From Methylococcaceae bacterium (GTDB taxonomy: Bacteria > Pseudomonadota > Gammaproteobacteria > Methylococcales > Methylomonadaceae): 6,121 nt of DNA. Below, in pieces: positions 1-6,121 of this stretch. How positions within the stretch are numbered: position 1 is the first letter of the stretch; the number at the start of each line of letters is the position of its first letter. Location: the NCBI GenBank assembly GCA_003542275.1, contig DPKY01000175.1, positions 1-6,121 on the forward strand. Direction: 5' to 3'. Under the pieces are notes generated by a model. It was not told where the DNA came from, made no database searches, and saw nothing but the letters and a program-made list of their open reading frames with translations. The translations under genes were made by a program, and so were the position numbers.

Positions 1-27
1 GAATAAAACGCTTTTTTCATTGAGCGC

Positions 28-2046
28 ATGAAAGGATTGAACGCGCAACAGCAAGCCGCTGTTAAATTAGTCGACAAGCCGCTACTTGTTTTAGCGGGGG
101 CGGGCAGTGGAAAAACACGCGTGATTACTGAAAAAATTGCGTATTTAGTCAAGCAAGGCCTTGCGGCGCGGCATATCGCCGCCCTGACATTTACCAATAA
201 AGCCGCGCGTGAGATGCAAAGTCGCGTGAGTAAATTATTGCCCGCCTCGCAAAGTCGCGGCTTGCGCGTATCCACTTTTCACTCGCTTGGCCTCGATATT
301 TTGCGCAAAGAGCATAACGCCTTAGGGTATAAAGCCGCTATTACCTTGTTTGATGAATACGATAAAGGCACGGTGCTGAAAAGTTTGGTGACACAGCAAC
401 ACGGCGATTATGATAATGCCCAAATTGACCAATGTGCGGCGAAAATTGGGCAATGGAAAAACGCTTTTATCACGCCCGAGCAAGCCCTCACACAAGCCAC
501 GTCGCCCCTAGAGAGCCATTTAGCGCGTCTTTATGCCGATTACACACGCAGTTTGCACGCATATAACGCGGTGGATTTTGATGATTTGATTTTAATGCCG
601 GTGCTCTTATTTCAGCGCCATCCTGATATTTTAGAGAAATGGCAACATCGCCTGCGTTATTTGCTGGTGGATGAATATCAAGACACCAATCTCACGCAAT
701 ACCAATTAGTGAAATTATTGGTGGGAAAACTCGCCAAATTTACGGTAGTGGGCGATGATGATCAATCCATTTACGCATGGCGCGGTGCGCAACCTGAAAA
801 TCTAGCGCAACTTCGGCAAGATTACGCACGCCTAGAAGTGATTAAATTAGAGCAGAATTACCGTTCCACGCAACGTATTTTAAAAGTGGCCAATACTTTA
901 ATTGCACACAATTCGCACGTGTTTGAGAAAAAATTATGGAGTCAGCTCGACATGGGCGAGCCGCTGCGGGTCTTAGCGCATCGCAACGAGCAACTTGAAG
1001 CCACGCAAATTGTGTCAGAAATTATGCACCATAAAGTGATGAATCATACACGCTATCAAGATTACGCCATTTTGTATCGTGGTAATCATCAATCGCGCTT
1101 AGTTGAACAAAGTTTGCGTGAGAAAAATGTCCCGTATTTTATTAGTGGCGGCACCTCGTTTTTTTCCTATGCAGAGGTCAAGGATGTACTGAGTTATTTG
1201 CGTTTGCTGGTCAATCCTGATGACGACGCGGCCTTTTTACGTATTGTCAATACGCCCCGACGTGAAATTGGTGCCTCAACGCTTGAAAAAATTGGCACTT
1301 ACGCACATGAGCGCAAAATCAGTCTTTTTTTAGCGTGTGGTGAAATGGGGCTTAGTACGCGCTTGTCACCGGCGTCACAGCGGCGAGTGAAGCAATTTTA
1401 TGATTGGATGTGCGCTCAGTCTGCGCAACTGCATCATGAAGAACACAAAATCGCCCATTTTCGCCAATTACTTGAGCAAATAGGGTATACGCAGTATTTA
1501 CGCGAAGACAGCCCCAGTCGGGACAGCGCGGATAGACGCGCAAGAAACGTCAATGATTTGCTGGATTGGTTACAAAAGCTGATGGATCGTCACGGCGGCG
1601 GAGCCGATTTTTCTCTCAGTGAACTGGTGGCCAAAGTGATGCTACTGGATATTTTAGAGCGTGGGCATGAGGATGAAGTCAATGATGAGGTCAGCTTAAT
1701 GACACTGCACGCGGCAAAGGGCTTAGAGTTTCCGCACGTTTTTTTAATTGGCATGGAAGAAAACCTCTTGCCGCATCAAAACAGCATTGACAACGATAGC
1801 ATTGAAGAAGAACGCCGCCTTGCGTATGTAGGCATCACCCGTGCTCAACGCACCTGTACGCTCAGTTATTGCACACATCGCAAGCAACGTGGCGTCCATG
1901 AGGAGTGTGAGCCAAGTCGCTTTTTAGAAGAACTGCCTCAGGAAGATTTATACTGGGCGGCGCGTCAAGCGTTGCCCGACGAAATCAAAATGGAAAACAA
2001 ACGGTCATTTTTTGCCAACATGAAAATTTTACTGTCCGATGAGTAA
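28..2046 (+). CDS. rep: ATP-dependent DNA helicase Rep (UvrD/Rep/PcrA superfamily 1A)
   Basis: This is a 3'-5' single-strand DNA translocase that helps replication forks past protein blocks and acts in PriC-type restart in the cytoplasm. All SF1 helicase motifs are present in order: Q motif LNAQQQAA (residues 4-11), Walker A AGAGSGKT (23-30), motif Ia LTFTNKAAREM (53-63), Ib TFHSLG (83-88), motif II DEYQDTN (215-221), motif III GDDDQSIYAWRGA (242-254), motif IV QNYRST (276-281), motif V TLHAAKGLEF (559-568) and motif VI EEERRLAYVGITRAQ (593-607). Its 672 residues match E. coli Rep (673 as I recall it), and phrases such as ISGGTSFFS and FLRIVNTP favour Rep over UvrD. The start is chosen because MKGLNAQQQ aligns with the family N-terminus, although the Shine-Dalgarno is poor (GAG at 22-24). 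The 27 bases upstream are too short to show a promoter or preceding gene. The 3' end overlaps the next gene by 8 bases. Confidence 0.97.
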   Translation: MKGLNAQQQAAVKLVDKPLLVLAGAGSGKTRVITEKIAYLVKQGLAARHIAALTFTNKAAREMQSRVSKLLPASQSRGLRVSTFHSLGLDILRKEHNALGYKAAITLFDEYDKGTVLKSLVTQQHGDYDNAQIDQCAAKIGQWKNAFITPEQALTQATSPLESHLARLYADYTRSLHAYNAVDFDDLILMPVLLFQRHPDILEKWQHRLRYLLVDEYQDTNLTQYQLVKLLVGKLAKFTVVGDDDQSIYAWRGAQPENLAQLRQDYARLEVIKLEQNYRSTQRILKVANTLIAHNSHVFEKKLWSQLDMGEPLRVLAHRNEQLEATQIVSEIMHHKVMNHTRYQDYAILYRGNHQSRLVEQSLREKNVPYFISGGTSFFSYAEVKDVLSYLRLLVNPDDDAAFLRIVNTPRREIGASTLEKIGTYAHERKISLFLACGEMGLSTRLSPASQRRVKQFYDWMCAQSAQLHHEEHKIAHFRQLLEQIGYTQYLREDSPSRDSADRRARNVNDLLDWLQKLMDRHGGGADFSLSELVAKVMLLDILERGHEDEVNDEVSLMTLHAAKGLEFPHVFLIGMEENLLPHQNSIDNDSIEEERRLAYVGITRAQRTCTLSYCTHRKQRGVHEECEPSRFLEELPQEDLYWAARQALPDEIKMENKRSFFANMKILLSDE

Positions 2047-3013
2047 AAAAACGAAGTCAACTCAAATCCTCAATGTCGATCAAACGCTTTTGCCCATTTC
2101 GATTGTCATAGGTATTGTCAAAAATGAGGCGGGGCAGATTTTTATTACCCGTCGAGAGGAAGCTGCGCATCAGGGTGGGTGCTGGGAATTTCCCGGCGGC
2201 AAAGTAGAATACGGTGAAACGCTCCACGCGGCGCTGGCGCGTGAACTCAAAGAAGAAATTGGTATTGAGATGCACCATGCGCTGCCGCTCATTCAGTTTC
2301 GTCATGCTTACAGCGACAGGGTGGTGCATCTGCACGTTTTTTGCGTGACGGCCTTTACGGGCGACGTTGCCAGCACCACGCAACTTGAGAGCGCGTGGGT
2401 GAATCTTAGTCTTTTGCCAAGCTATACCTTCCCAGCGGCCAATAAAGTGATTTTAAAAGCCTTGCAATTACCGCCTTACTACGCCATTTTGGATGATCAA
2501 GACGGGAATATAGAGGAAAAATTCACGCATCTGCTGGCACAAAATATCACGTTAATGCAAGCGCGTCTCAAAACGTCCACCGCCCAGCAAGCATTGGACT
2601 TTTTGACTACTGCGTATCCGCGCTGCCAGCGGGCGGGCGTGACGTTGCTGGTGAATTCGTGTGTGGAGAATGCGTTTGCGTTGCCCTGTGATGGGGTGCA
2701 TCTAACAAGCCGAGATTTGCTCGAATGCTATGTTCGCCCAGACAATGTGAAATGGCTCAGTGCCTCGTGCCATAACGCCTTAGAGCTTGAGCACGCGCAA
2801 AAAATTGGTGTGGATTTTGCTGTTCTCTCTCCTGTCTGGGAAACATCCAGCCACCCTCAAGCAACGCCATTGACGTGGGTGGGGTTTAATGAATTAGCCC
2901 GTCTTTATGCGATGCCCATTTATGCGCTGGGCGGGCTTAAAACGTCGCATTTGACGACGGCGTATTACGCGGGGGCGCAGGGTGTGTGTGGGATTAGCGC
3001 TTTTTTAGCGTAA
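2039..3013 (+). CDS. mutT: MutT-type Nudix hydrolase fused to a ThiE-like (thiamine phosphate synthase-like) domain
   Basis: This is a two-domain, 324-residue protein. Residues about 18-140 resemble E. coli MutT, with matching IFITRR and EFPGGK segments. They carry a perfect Nudix box, GX5EX7REUXEEXGU, at 54-76 (G54, E60, R68, E69, E72, E73, G75). The likely activity is hydrolysis of 8-oxo-dGTP to the monophosphate; this rests on family membership. Residues about 147-324 form a ThiE-like TIM-barrel with QxRxK (Q174, R176, K178), N206, DGVHL (218-222), D226, LSPVWETSSHP (263-273) and ALGGLK (296-301). The usual NDR Asp is S207, and the TTK-type Lys of true thiamine phosphate synthase appears to be His272, so synthase activity is doubtful. 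Proteobacteria commonly encode this Nudix-ThiE fusion as a single protein. The ATG lies inside the end of rep (ATGAGTAA overlap) with no clear Shine-Dalgarno, which suggests translational coupling. The mutT symbol refers only to the first domain. Confidence 0.9.
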   Translation: MSKKTKSTQILNVDQTLLPISIVIGIVKNEAGQIFITRREEAAHQGGCWEFPGGKVEYGETLHAALARELKEEIGIEMHHALPLIQFRHAYSDRVVHLHVFCVTAFTGDVASTTQLESAWVNLSLLPSYTFPAANKVILKALQLPPYYAILDDQDGNIEEKFTHLLAQNITLMQARLKTSTAQQALDFLTTAYPRCQRAGVTLLVNSCVENAFALPCDGVHLTSRDLLECYVRPDNVKWLSASCHNALELEHAQKIGVDFAVLSPVWETSSHPQATPLTWVGFNELARLYAMPIYALGGLKTSHLTTAYYAGAQGVCGISAFLA

Positions 3014-3063
3014 GGAATAGGGGGGATTGCATCTTGTCATCATGGAATGTCAACGCTTGGTTG

Positions 3064-3069
3064 TATAAT
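3064..3069 (+). promoter_or_regulatory. Probable -10 box of the metK promoter
   Basis: A perfect TATAAT lies 59 bases before the metK start codon, in the gap after the mutT-thiE gene. The hexamers 16-18 bases upstream (around 3040-3047, TCATGGAA) match the -35 consensus poorly. A good TTGTCA at 3034-3039 is 24 bases away, which is too far. A second weaker box, TAGAAT, lies at 3074-3079. I infer an sigma70-type promoter that is weak in -35 or activator-dependent. No MetJ box (AGACGTCT) is seen nearby. Confidence 0.55.
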
Positions 3070-3114
3070 GCGCTAGAATGTCGCTGTTTTTTTGTAATTT
3101 AATTTTCTTTTTTT

Positions 3115-3121
3115 AAGGTGA
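3115..3121 (+). promoter_or_regulatory. metK ribosome binding site with U-rich leader
   Basis: AAGGTGA sits 7 bases before the GTG at 3129. An in-frame TAA at 3123-3125, two codons upstream, rules out any earlier start, so this site fixes GTG as the initiation codon. The preceding 3085-3114 is strongly T-rich, an unstructured leader of the kind that can favour ribosomal protein S1 binding (inference). Confidence 0.75.
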
Positions 3122-3128
3122 ATAAACC

Positions 3129-4289
3129 GTGAGCAATAATTTTATTTTCACTTCGGAGTCCGTTTCTGAAGGTCATCCAGATAAAGTCGCTGATCAAATT
3201 TCAGACGCTGTATTAGATGCGATTTTGGCCCAAGACCCCAAAGCACGCGTGGCGTGTGAAACGCTTGTGAAAACGGGTATGGTTATTTTAGCTGGTGAAA
3301 TCACCACCAACGCGTGGGTGGATACAGAAGCGCTTGTGCGTAAAGTGGTTTGTGACATTGGTTATGACAATAGTGAGGTGGGATTTGATGGAAATAGTTG
3401 CGCAGTGCTCAATGCCATTGGCAAGCAATCAGCCGATATTGCCATGGGCGTAGATGAAGACGCAAATCATGAACAAGGTGCCGGCGATCAAGGCTTAATG
3501 TTTGGTTATGCCAGCAATGAAACCGATGTGTTCATGCCCGCACCGCTGACGTATTCACATTTGCTGGTAAAGCGTCAAGCACAGTTGCGTAAAAATAAAA
3601 CCTTGCCTTGGCTACGTCCTGATGCGAAAAGCCAAATTACCTTCCGTTATGAAAATAATAAACCAGTTGCCATTGATGCCGTGGTGCTTTCCACGCAGCA
3701 TTCGCCTGAAATCAGCGCGAAAGCGCTCCATGAAGCGGTCATGGACGACATTATTTTGCACGTTTTGCCAAAAGAATGGCTACACAAAGACACGAAATAT
3801 TTTATCAATCCAACCGGTCAATTCATCATTGGCGGCCCTGTGGGGGATTGCGGTTTAACTGGTCGTAAAATTATCGTGGACACTTACGGCGGCATGGCGC
3901 GTCATGGTGGTGGTGCATTTTCGGGTAAAGATCCCTCAAAAGTAGACCGTTCTGCGGCGTACATGGCGCGTTATGTGGCGAAAAATATCGTCGCGGCAGG
4001 TCTTGCCGAGCGCTGTGAAGTGCAAGTTTCTTATGCGATTGGCGTGGCTGAACCGACATCTATTAGCCTAGAAACGTTTGGCACAGGCAAACTGGATGAA
4101 ACACGTTTAGTTGCCATTGTGCGCGATGTGTTTGATTTGCGCCCAAAAGGTTTGATTGCACAGCTTGATTTGCTGCGTCCTATTTACCAGCCCACAGCAG
4201 CGTATGGGCATTTTGGCCGCAACGAAGAGACGTTTAGCTGGGAAAAAACTGACAAAGTTGACGCGCTAAAAACGGCGGCAGGTTTATAA
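3129..4289 (+). CDS. metK: S-adenosylmethionine synthetase (methionine adenosyltransferase)
   Basis: The enzyme makes S-adenosylmethionine from methionine and ATP, releasing phosphate and pyrophosphate, as a cytoplasmic Mg2+/K+-dependent oligomer. The whole protein aligns with E. coli MetK (384 residues as I recall it; 386 here). Key segments are the N-terminal [13 protein letters not shown] (7-19, with catalytic His16), the hexapeptide GAGDQG (117-122), [11 protein letters not shown] in the middle domain, FINPTGQF, the [16 protein letters not shown] region, and the Gly-rich P-loop-like GGGAFSGKD (260-268). No key residue appears lost. The GTG start is supported by its Shine-Dalgarno, by the in-frame stop just upstream, and by alignment of [11 protein letters not shown] with the E. 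coli N-terminus. The gene has its own likely promoter at 3064-3069 and is followed 69 bases later by ahcY in the same pathway, so the two probably share a transcript. Confidence 0.98.
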   Translation: MSNNFIFTSESVSEGHPDKVADQISDAVLDAILAQDPKARVACETLVKTGMVILAGEITTNAWVDTEALVRKVVCDIGYDNSEVGFDGNSCAVLNAIGKQSADIAMGVDEDANHEQGAGDQGLMFGYASNETDVFMPAPLTYSHLLVKRQAQLRKNKTLPWLRPDAKSQITFRYENNKPVAIDAVVLSTQHSPEISAKALHEAVMDDIILHVLPKEWLHKDTKYFINPTGQFIIGGPVGDCGLTGRKIIVDTYGGMARHGGGAFSGKDPSKVDRSAAYMARYVAKNIVAAGLAERCEVQVSYAIGVAEPTSISLETFGTGKLDETRLVAIVRDVFDLRPKGLIAQLDLLRPIYQPTAAYGHFGRNEETFSWEKTDKVDALKTAAGL

Positions 4290-4301
4290 AAAATTGATAA
4301 G

Positions 4302-4326
4302 GTGTGCGTTGCATGACAGCGCACAC
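4302..4326 (+). promoter_or_regulatory. Stable hairpin between metK and ahcY
   Basis: Bases 4302-4311 (GTGTGCGTTG) pair with 4317-4326 (CAGCGCACAC) as a 10-bp stem with one G-U wobble and a five-base loop, CATGA (4312-4316). The bases after it (ATCGCTTTATTT) are not a continuous T run, so a full intrinsic terminator is unlikely. It could attenuate transcription, protect the metK 3' end, or be part of a leader structure controlling ahcY. The loop is complementary to TCATG at 4338-4342. Confidence 0.6.
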
Positions 4327-4333
4327 ATCGCTT

Positions 4334-4352
4334 TATTTCATGTAAGGAAATG
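4334..4352 (+). promoter_or_regulatory. ahcY ribosome binding site inside a weak hairpin
   Basis: The ahcY Shine-Dalgarno AAGGAAA (4344-4350) lies 8 bases before the ATG. Bases 4335-4339 (ATTTC) can pair with 4347-4351 (GAAAT), with an outer T-G wobble, leaving a seven-base loop that holds ATGTAAG. This would partly mask the Shine-Dalgarno. The stem is A-T rich and weak on its own. An ATG-TAA start-stop pair (4340-4345) sits in the loop; it has no Shine-Dalgarno of its own and is probably incidental. Confidence 0.4.
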
Positions 4353-4358
4353 TAAAAA

Positions 4359-5651
4359 ATGAGTTTTACCGATTACAAAGTAGCTGATATTTCATTAGCT
4401 GACTGGGGCCGTAAAGAAATCAACATTGCGGAAACCGAAATGCCAGGTTTAATGGCGTTGCGTGCAGAATACGGCGCAGAAAAACCACTGGAAGGAGCAC
4501 GTATCGCAGGCTGTTTACACATGACCATTCAAACGGCTGTGTTAATGGAAACATTAACGGCATTAGGGGCAACAGTGCGTTGGTCATCTTGTAATATTTT
4601 CTCAACGCAAGATCACGCTGCAGCGGCGATGGCGGCGGCAGGTATTCCTGTTTTTGCTTGGAAAGGCGAAACAGAAGCGGAGGCGGAGTGGTGCATTGAG
4701 CAAACCATTTTGGGCGCAGATGGCTGGCGTCCAAATATGATTCTCGATGATGGTGGTGATTTAACGACCATGATGCACGATAAATTTCCTGAATTGATGG
4801 ACGATATTCGCGGCATTTCAGAAGAAACCACCACCGGCGTGCTACGTTTATATGAAATGGTCAAAAAAGGCGATTTAAAAGTACCAGCTTTCAATGTCAA
4901 CGATTCGGTCACGAAATCAAAATTTGATAATTTGTACGGTTGTCGTGAATCACTTGTTGACGGTATTAAACGCGCAACGGACGTGATGATTGCCGGAAAA
5001 ATTGCGGTCGTTGCCGGCTATGGTGACGTGGGTAAAGGCTGTGCGCAGTCGCTTCGCGGGCTTGGCGCGACGGTGTGGATTACGGAAATTGACCCGATTT
5101 GCGCCCTGCAAGCGGCCATGGAAGGTTATCGCATTGTGACTATGGAAGAAGCCGCGCCTATTGCAAATATTTTTGTCACGGCAACGGGCAACTTTAATAT
5201 CATTCGTCACGAGCATTTAAAGGCTATGCGTGACCAAGCGATTGTGTGCAACATTGGGCATTTTGATGCAGAAATTGATATTGCTTCACTGCGTCAATAC
5301 ACCTGGGAAAATATTAAGCCGCAAGTCGATCACGTGATTTTCCCCGACGGAAAACGCTTGATTATTTTGGCCGAGGGTCGCCTTGTTAATCTAGGCTGTG
5401 CAACAGGGCATCCCAGTTTTGTGATGTCAAATTCATTCTGCAATCAAGTGCTCGCGCAAATTGAATTGTGGAAAAACGCGTCAAGTTATGAAAACAAAGT
5501 CTACATTTTACCGAAAAAATTAGATGAAAAAGTGGCACGTTCGCATTTAGCGCAACTTGGCGTAAAACTCACTACACTCACACCCGAGCAAGCACAATAT
5601 ATCAGCGTTCCCATTGATGGGCCATACAAGCCCGAGCATTATCGCTACTAA
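4359..5651 (+). CDS. ahcY: S-adenosylhomocysteine hydrolase (adenosylhomocysteinase)
   Basis: This NAD-dependent cytoplasmic enzyme reversibly splits S-adenosylhomocysteine, the product of methyltransferases, into homocysteine and adenosine, completing the methyl cycle begun by MetK. Catalytic positions known from the human enzyme are all present: H54 (human H55), D131, E156, K186, D190 and C195, the last three within [11 protein letters not shown]. The NAD-binding Rossmann fingerprint is GYGDVGKG (220-227). The C-terminal KPEHYRY supplies K424 and Y428, which reach the neighbouring subunit's NAD in the tetramer. At 430 residues it is the compact form of human-like length (432), without the roughly 40-residue insertion seen in many bacterial homologues. 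The ATG is supported by AAGGAAA at 4344-4350 and the usual family N-terminus. Presence of AhcY implies one-step SAH breakdown rather than reliance on the Pfs/LuxS route of E. coli. A terminator follows at 5682. Confidence 0.98.
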   Translation: MSFTDYKVADISLADWGRKEINIAETEMPGLMALRAEYGAEKPLEGARIAGCLHMTIQTAVLMETLTALGATVRWSSCNIFSTQDHAAAAMAAAGIPVFAWKGETEAEAEWCIEQTILGADGWRPNMILDDGGDLTTMMHDKFPELMDDIRGISEETTTGVLRLYEMVKKGDLKVPAFNVNDSVTKSKFDNLYGCRESLVDGIKRATDVMIAGKIAVVAGYGDVGKGCAQSLRGLGATVWITEIDPICALQAAMEGYRIVTMEEAAPIANIFVTATGNFNIIRHEHLKAMRDQAIVCNIGHFDAEIDIASLRQYTWENIKPQVDHVIFPDGKRLIILAEGRLVNLGCATGHPSFVMSNSFCNQVLAQIELWKNASSYENKVYILPKKLDEKVARSHLAQLGVKLTTLTPEQAQYISVPIDGPYKPEHYRY

Positions 5652-5681
5652 GTTTTAGAGCGTGTAAGCCTGTATTTTCTC

Positions 5682-5716
5682 AATGCACTTTATTGCAAAA
5701 TAAAGTGCATTTTTTT
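5682..5716 (+). terminator. Intrinsic terminator of the metK-ahcY unit
   Basis: Bases 5682-5694 pair perfectly with 5699-5711 as a 13-bp stem (outer AATGCACTTTA/TAAAGTGCATT) closed by a GCAA tetraloop of the stable GNRA class. Six Ts follow at 5711-5716. It begins 30 bases after the ahcY stop codon and is oriented to end transcription from metK-ahcY. Confidence 0.92.
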
Positions 5717-5724
5717 ATGATGTT

Positions 5725-5740
5725 TGGTGCATTTCCACCA
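5725..5740. repeat. Small inverted repeat after the terminator
   Basis: TGGTG (5725-5729) and CACCA (5736-5740) form a 5-bp inverted repeat with a six-base loop, CATTTC. Its GTGCATTT echoes the same eight bases at 5705-5712 in the right arm of the terminator. It is short enough to be chance. It may be an old duplication or an insertion-sequence end fragment. Confidence 0.25.
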
Positions 5741-5752
5741 CGCTTAGTCTAT

Positions 5753-6093
5753 TTAGGTGTCGCACAAACCTAATTTAGCAACTGGAATCATTTTGCATTT
5801 CATTAACAGCAATGATTTTTTTTACCCGATGTAGGCGTGCATCGTATCCATTTCAATAATATCAACACCGGCCATTGAACAAACAGATTCAATGGACTGT
5901 CCACTAAGCTTTTATCTAGGTTATCGCTCTCTTCTGTCTAAGACACTCGTTTTTGTCTGTGTTTTAATACATCAAACATTGCGTGTTCGTTTAATTTGCT
6001 CTTTACGACGAGGTGATTATCTTTACAATATCGACGTTAGCTATCTGTTAATACGCAACACGCAATGGATTTTGATTTGTTTGAACCAAATGC
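5753..6093 (-). pseudogene. Decayed IS1-family-like transposase remnant
   Basis: On the minus strand, 5869-5825 encodes GVDIIEMDTMHAYIG. This matches the first catalytic-Asp motif of IS1-type transposases (typically EMDEMHTYIGSKK); the usual Glu after the Asp is Thr here. A TAA at 5824-5822 replaces the expected Ser codon, and two Lys codons follow. Further into the minus strand's 5' side, and in differing frames, are IHC (6070-6062), QIANVDIVK (6047-6021) and RRKEQIKR (6010-5987). They resemble a broken zinc-ribbon N-terminus of the form CxxC...VKNGHRRxxQ. After the motif only about 22 codons remain before a final stop (LCDT, then TAA at 5755-5753), so most of the catalytic domain (later Asp and Glu) is missing. 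Multiple frameshifts, a stop and an internal deletion of several hundred bases make it non-functional. The catalytic-motif match is good; the N-terminal matches are weaker. Family assignment is from memory of motifs. Confidence 0.55.
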
Positions 6094-6110
6094 CGATGTT
6101 TGAAACCACC
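5756..6110 (-). mobile_element. Possible extent of the internally deleted IS1-like element
   Basis: The outer limits are guessed from GGTG-type ends. One end reads GGTGTCGCACAAACC on the + strand from 5756, next to the remnant's last stop codon. The other reads GGTGGTTTCAAAC on the - strand from 6110. The two ends share only GGTG and a loose AAAC, and no direct target duplication is apparent, so these boundaries are weak. At about 355 bases the remnant is half the size of a typical IS1 element (about 700-800). Confidence 0.25.
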
Positions 6111-6121
6111 CGATAACGTCA

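Noticed and set aside
1..27. Promoter or end of an upstream gene before rep
   Set aside because: Only 27 bases are available, with a short T run and no convincing -10, hairpin or reading frame.
476..487. CCCGAGCAAGC repeated in rep and at 5583 in ahcY
   Set aside because: Both copies encode PEQA in unrelated proteins with ordinary codons. This is coincidence.
4290..4358. A known SAH or SAM riboswitch upstream of ahcY
   Set aside because: The 69-base gap lacks the conserved cores of the SAH, SAM-I and SAM-II classes as I know them. Only a simple hairpin and a possible pseudoknot are seen.
4613..4912. Minus-strand open frames of 60-108 codons lying within rep, mutT-thiE, metK and ahcY
   Set aside because: They lie antisense over clearly conserved genes, have no ribosome sites and show no recognisable domains. 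They are shadows of the + strand genes.
5682..5716. DNA uptake signal pair in the terminator (AAAGTGCAT resembles the Pasteurellaceae AAGTGCGGT)
   Set aside because: The core differs (GCAT rather than GCGG) and no exact uptake signal was noticed elsewhere in the window. It is ordinary terminator sequence.
5751..5775. TTAGGT/ACCTAA inverted repeat (5753-5758 with 5768-5773) as a second terminator
   Set aside because: It is only 6 bp with no T run after it, and it coincides with the supposed end of the insertion-sequence remnant.
5892..6116. A 74-codon + strand open frame near the window end (MDCPLSFYLGYRS...)
   Set aside because: It has no Shine-Dalgarno and a composition unlike a real protein, and it lies antisense over the transposase remnant. 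It is most likely a chance frame.

Overview
The window reads as ordinary core chromosome of a gammaproteobacterium with moderate-to-low GC. The first gene is a close, nearly full-length match to enterobacterial Rep helicase. MetK is very similar to the E. coli enzyme. An S-adenosylhomocysteine hydrolase (AhcY) is present, which E. coli lacks. A small-genome lineage such as the Cardiobacteriales or Thiotrichales would fit, but this is a guess from protein character and base composition, not a determination.

Layout, left to right. Bases 28-3013 hold a tight two-gene unit on the + strand: rep (DNA helicase), overlapped by 8 bases by a two-domain gene that joins a MutT-type Nudix hydrolase to a ThiE-like TIM-barrel. 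A 115-base gap follows, with a perfect TATAAT box and a U-rich leader. Next come metK (3129-4289, GTG start) and ahcY (4359-5651), 69 bases apart. That gap contains a strong 10-bp hairpin and a weaker hairpin that covers the ahcY Shine-Dalgarno sequence. The first hairpin's loop is complementary to bases just before the Shine-Dalgarno. A 13-bp GNRA-capped intrinsic terminator (5682-5716) closes the metK-ahcY unit. The last roughly 370 bases hold no intact gene. They carry a decayed, minus-strand remnant of an IS1-type transposase, recognisable from its first catalytic-Asp motif and from scattered pieces of an N-terminal zinc-ribbon.

How the genes work together. rep and mutT-thiE are housekeeping genome-maintenance functions: replication restart, and probable clearance of oxidised dGTP. 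metK and ahcY are two steps of the activated methyl cycle. MetK makes S-adenosylmethionine, methyltransferases convert it to S-adenosylhomocysteine, and AhcY removes that inhibitory product as homocysteine plus adenosine.

No clearly new multi-gene system is visible. The most interesting unexplained signal is the structured metK-ahcY intergenic RNA. The second is the altered active site of the ThiE-like domain.
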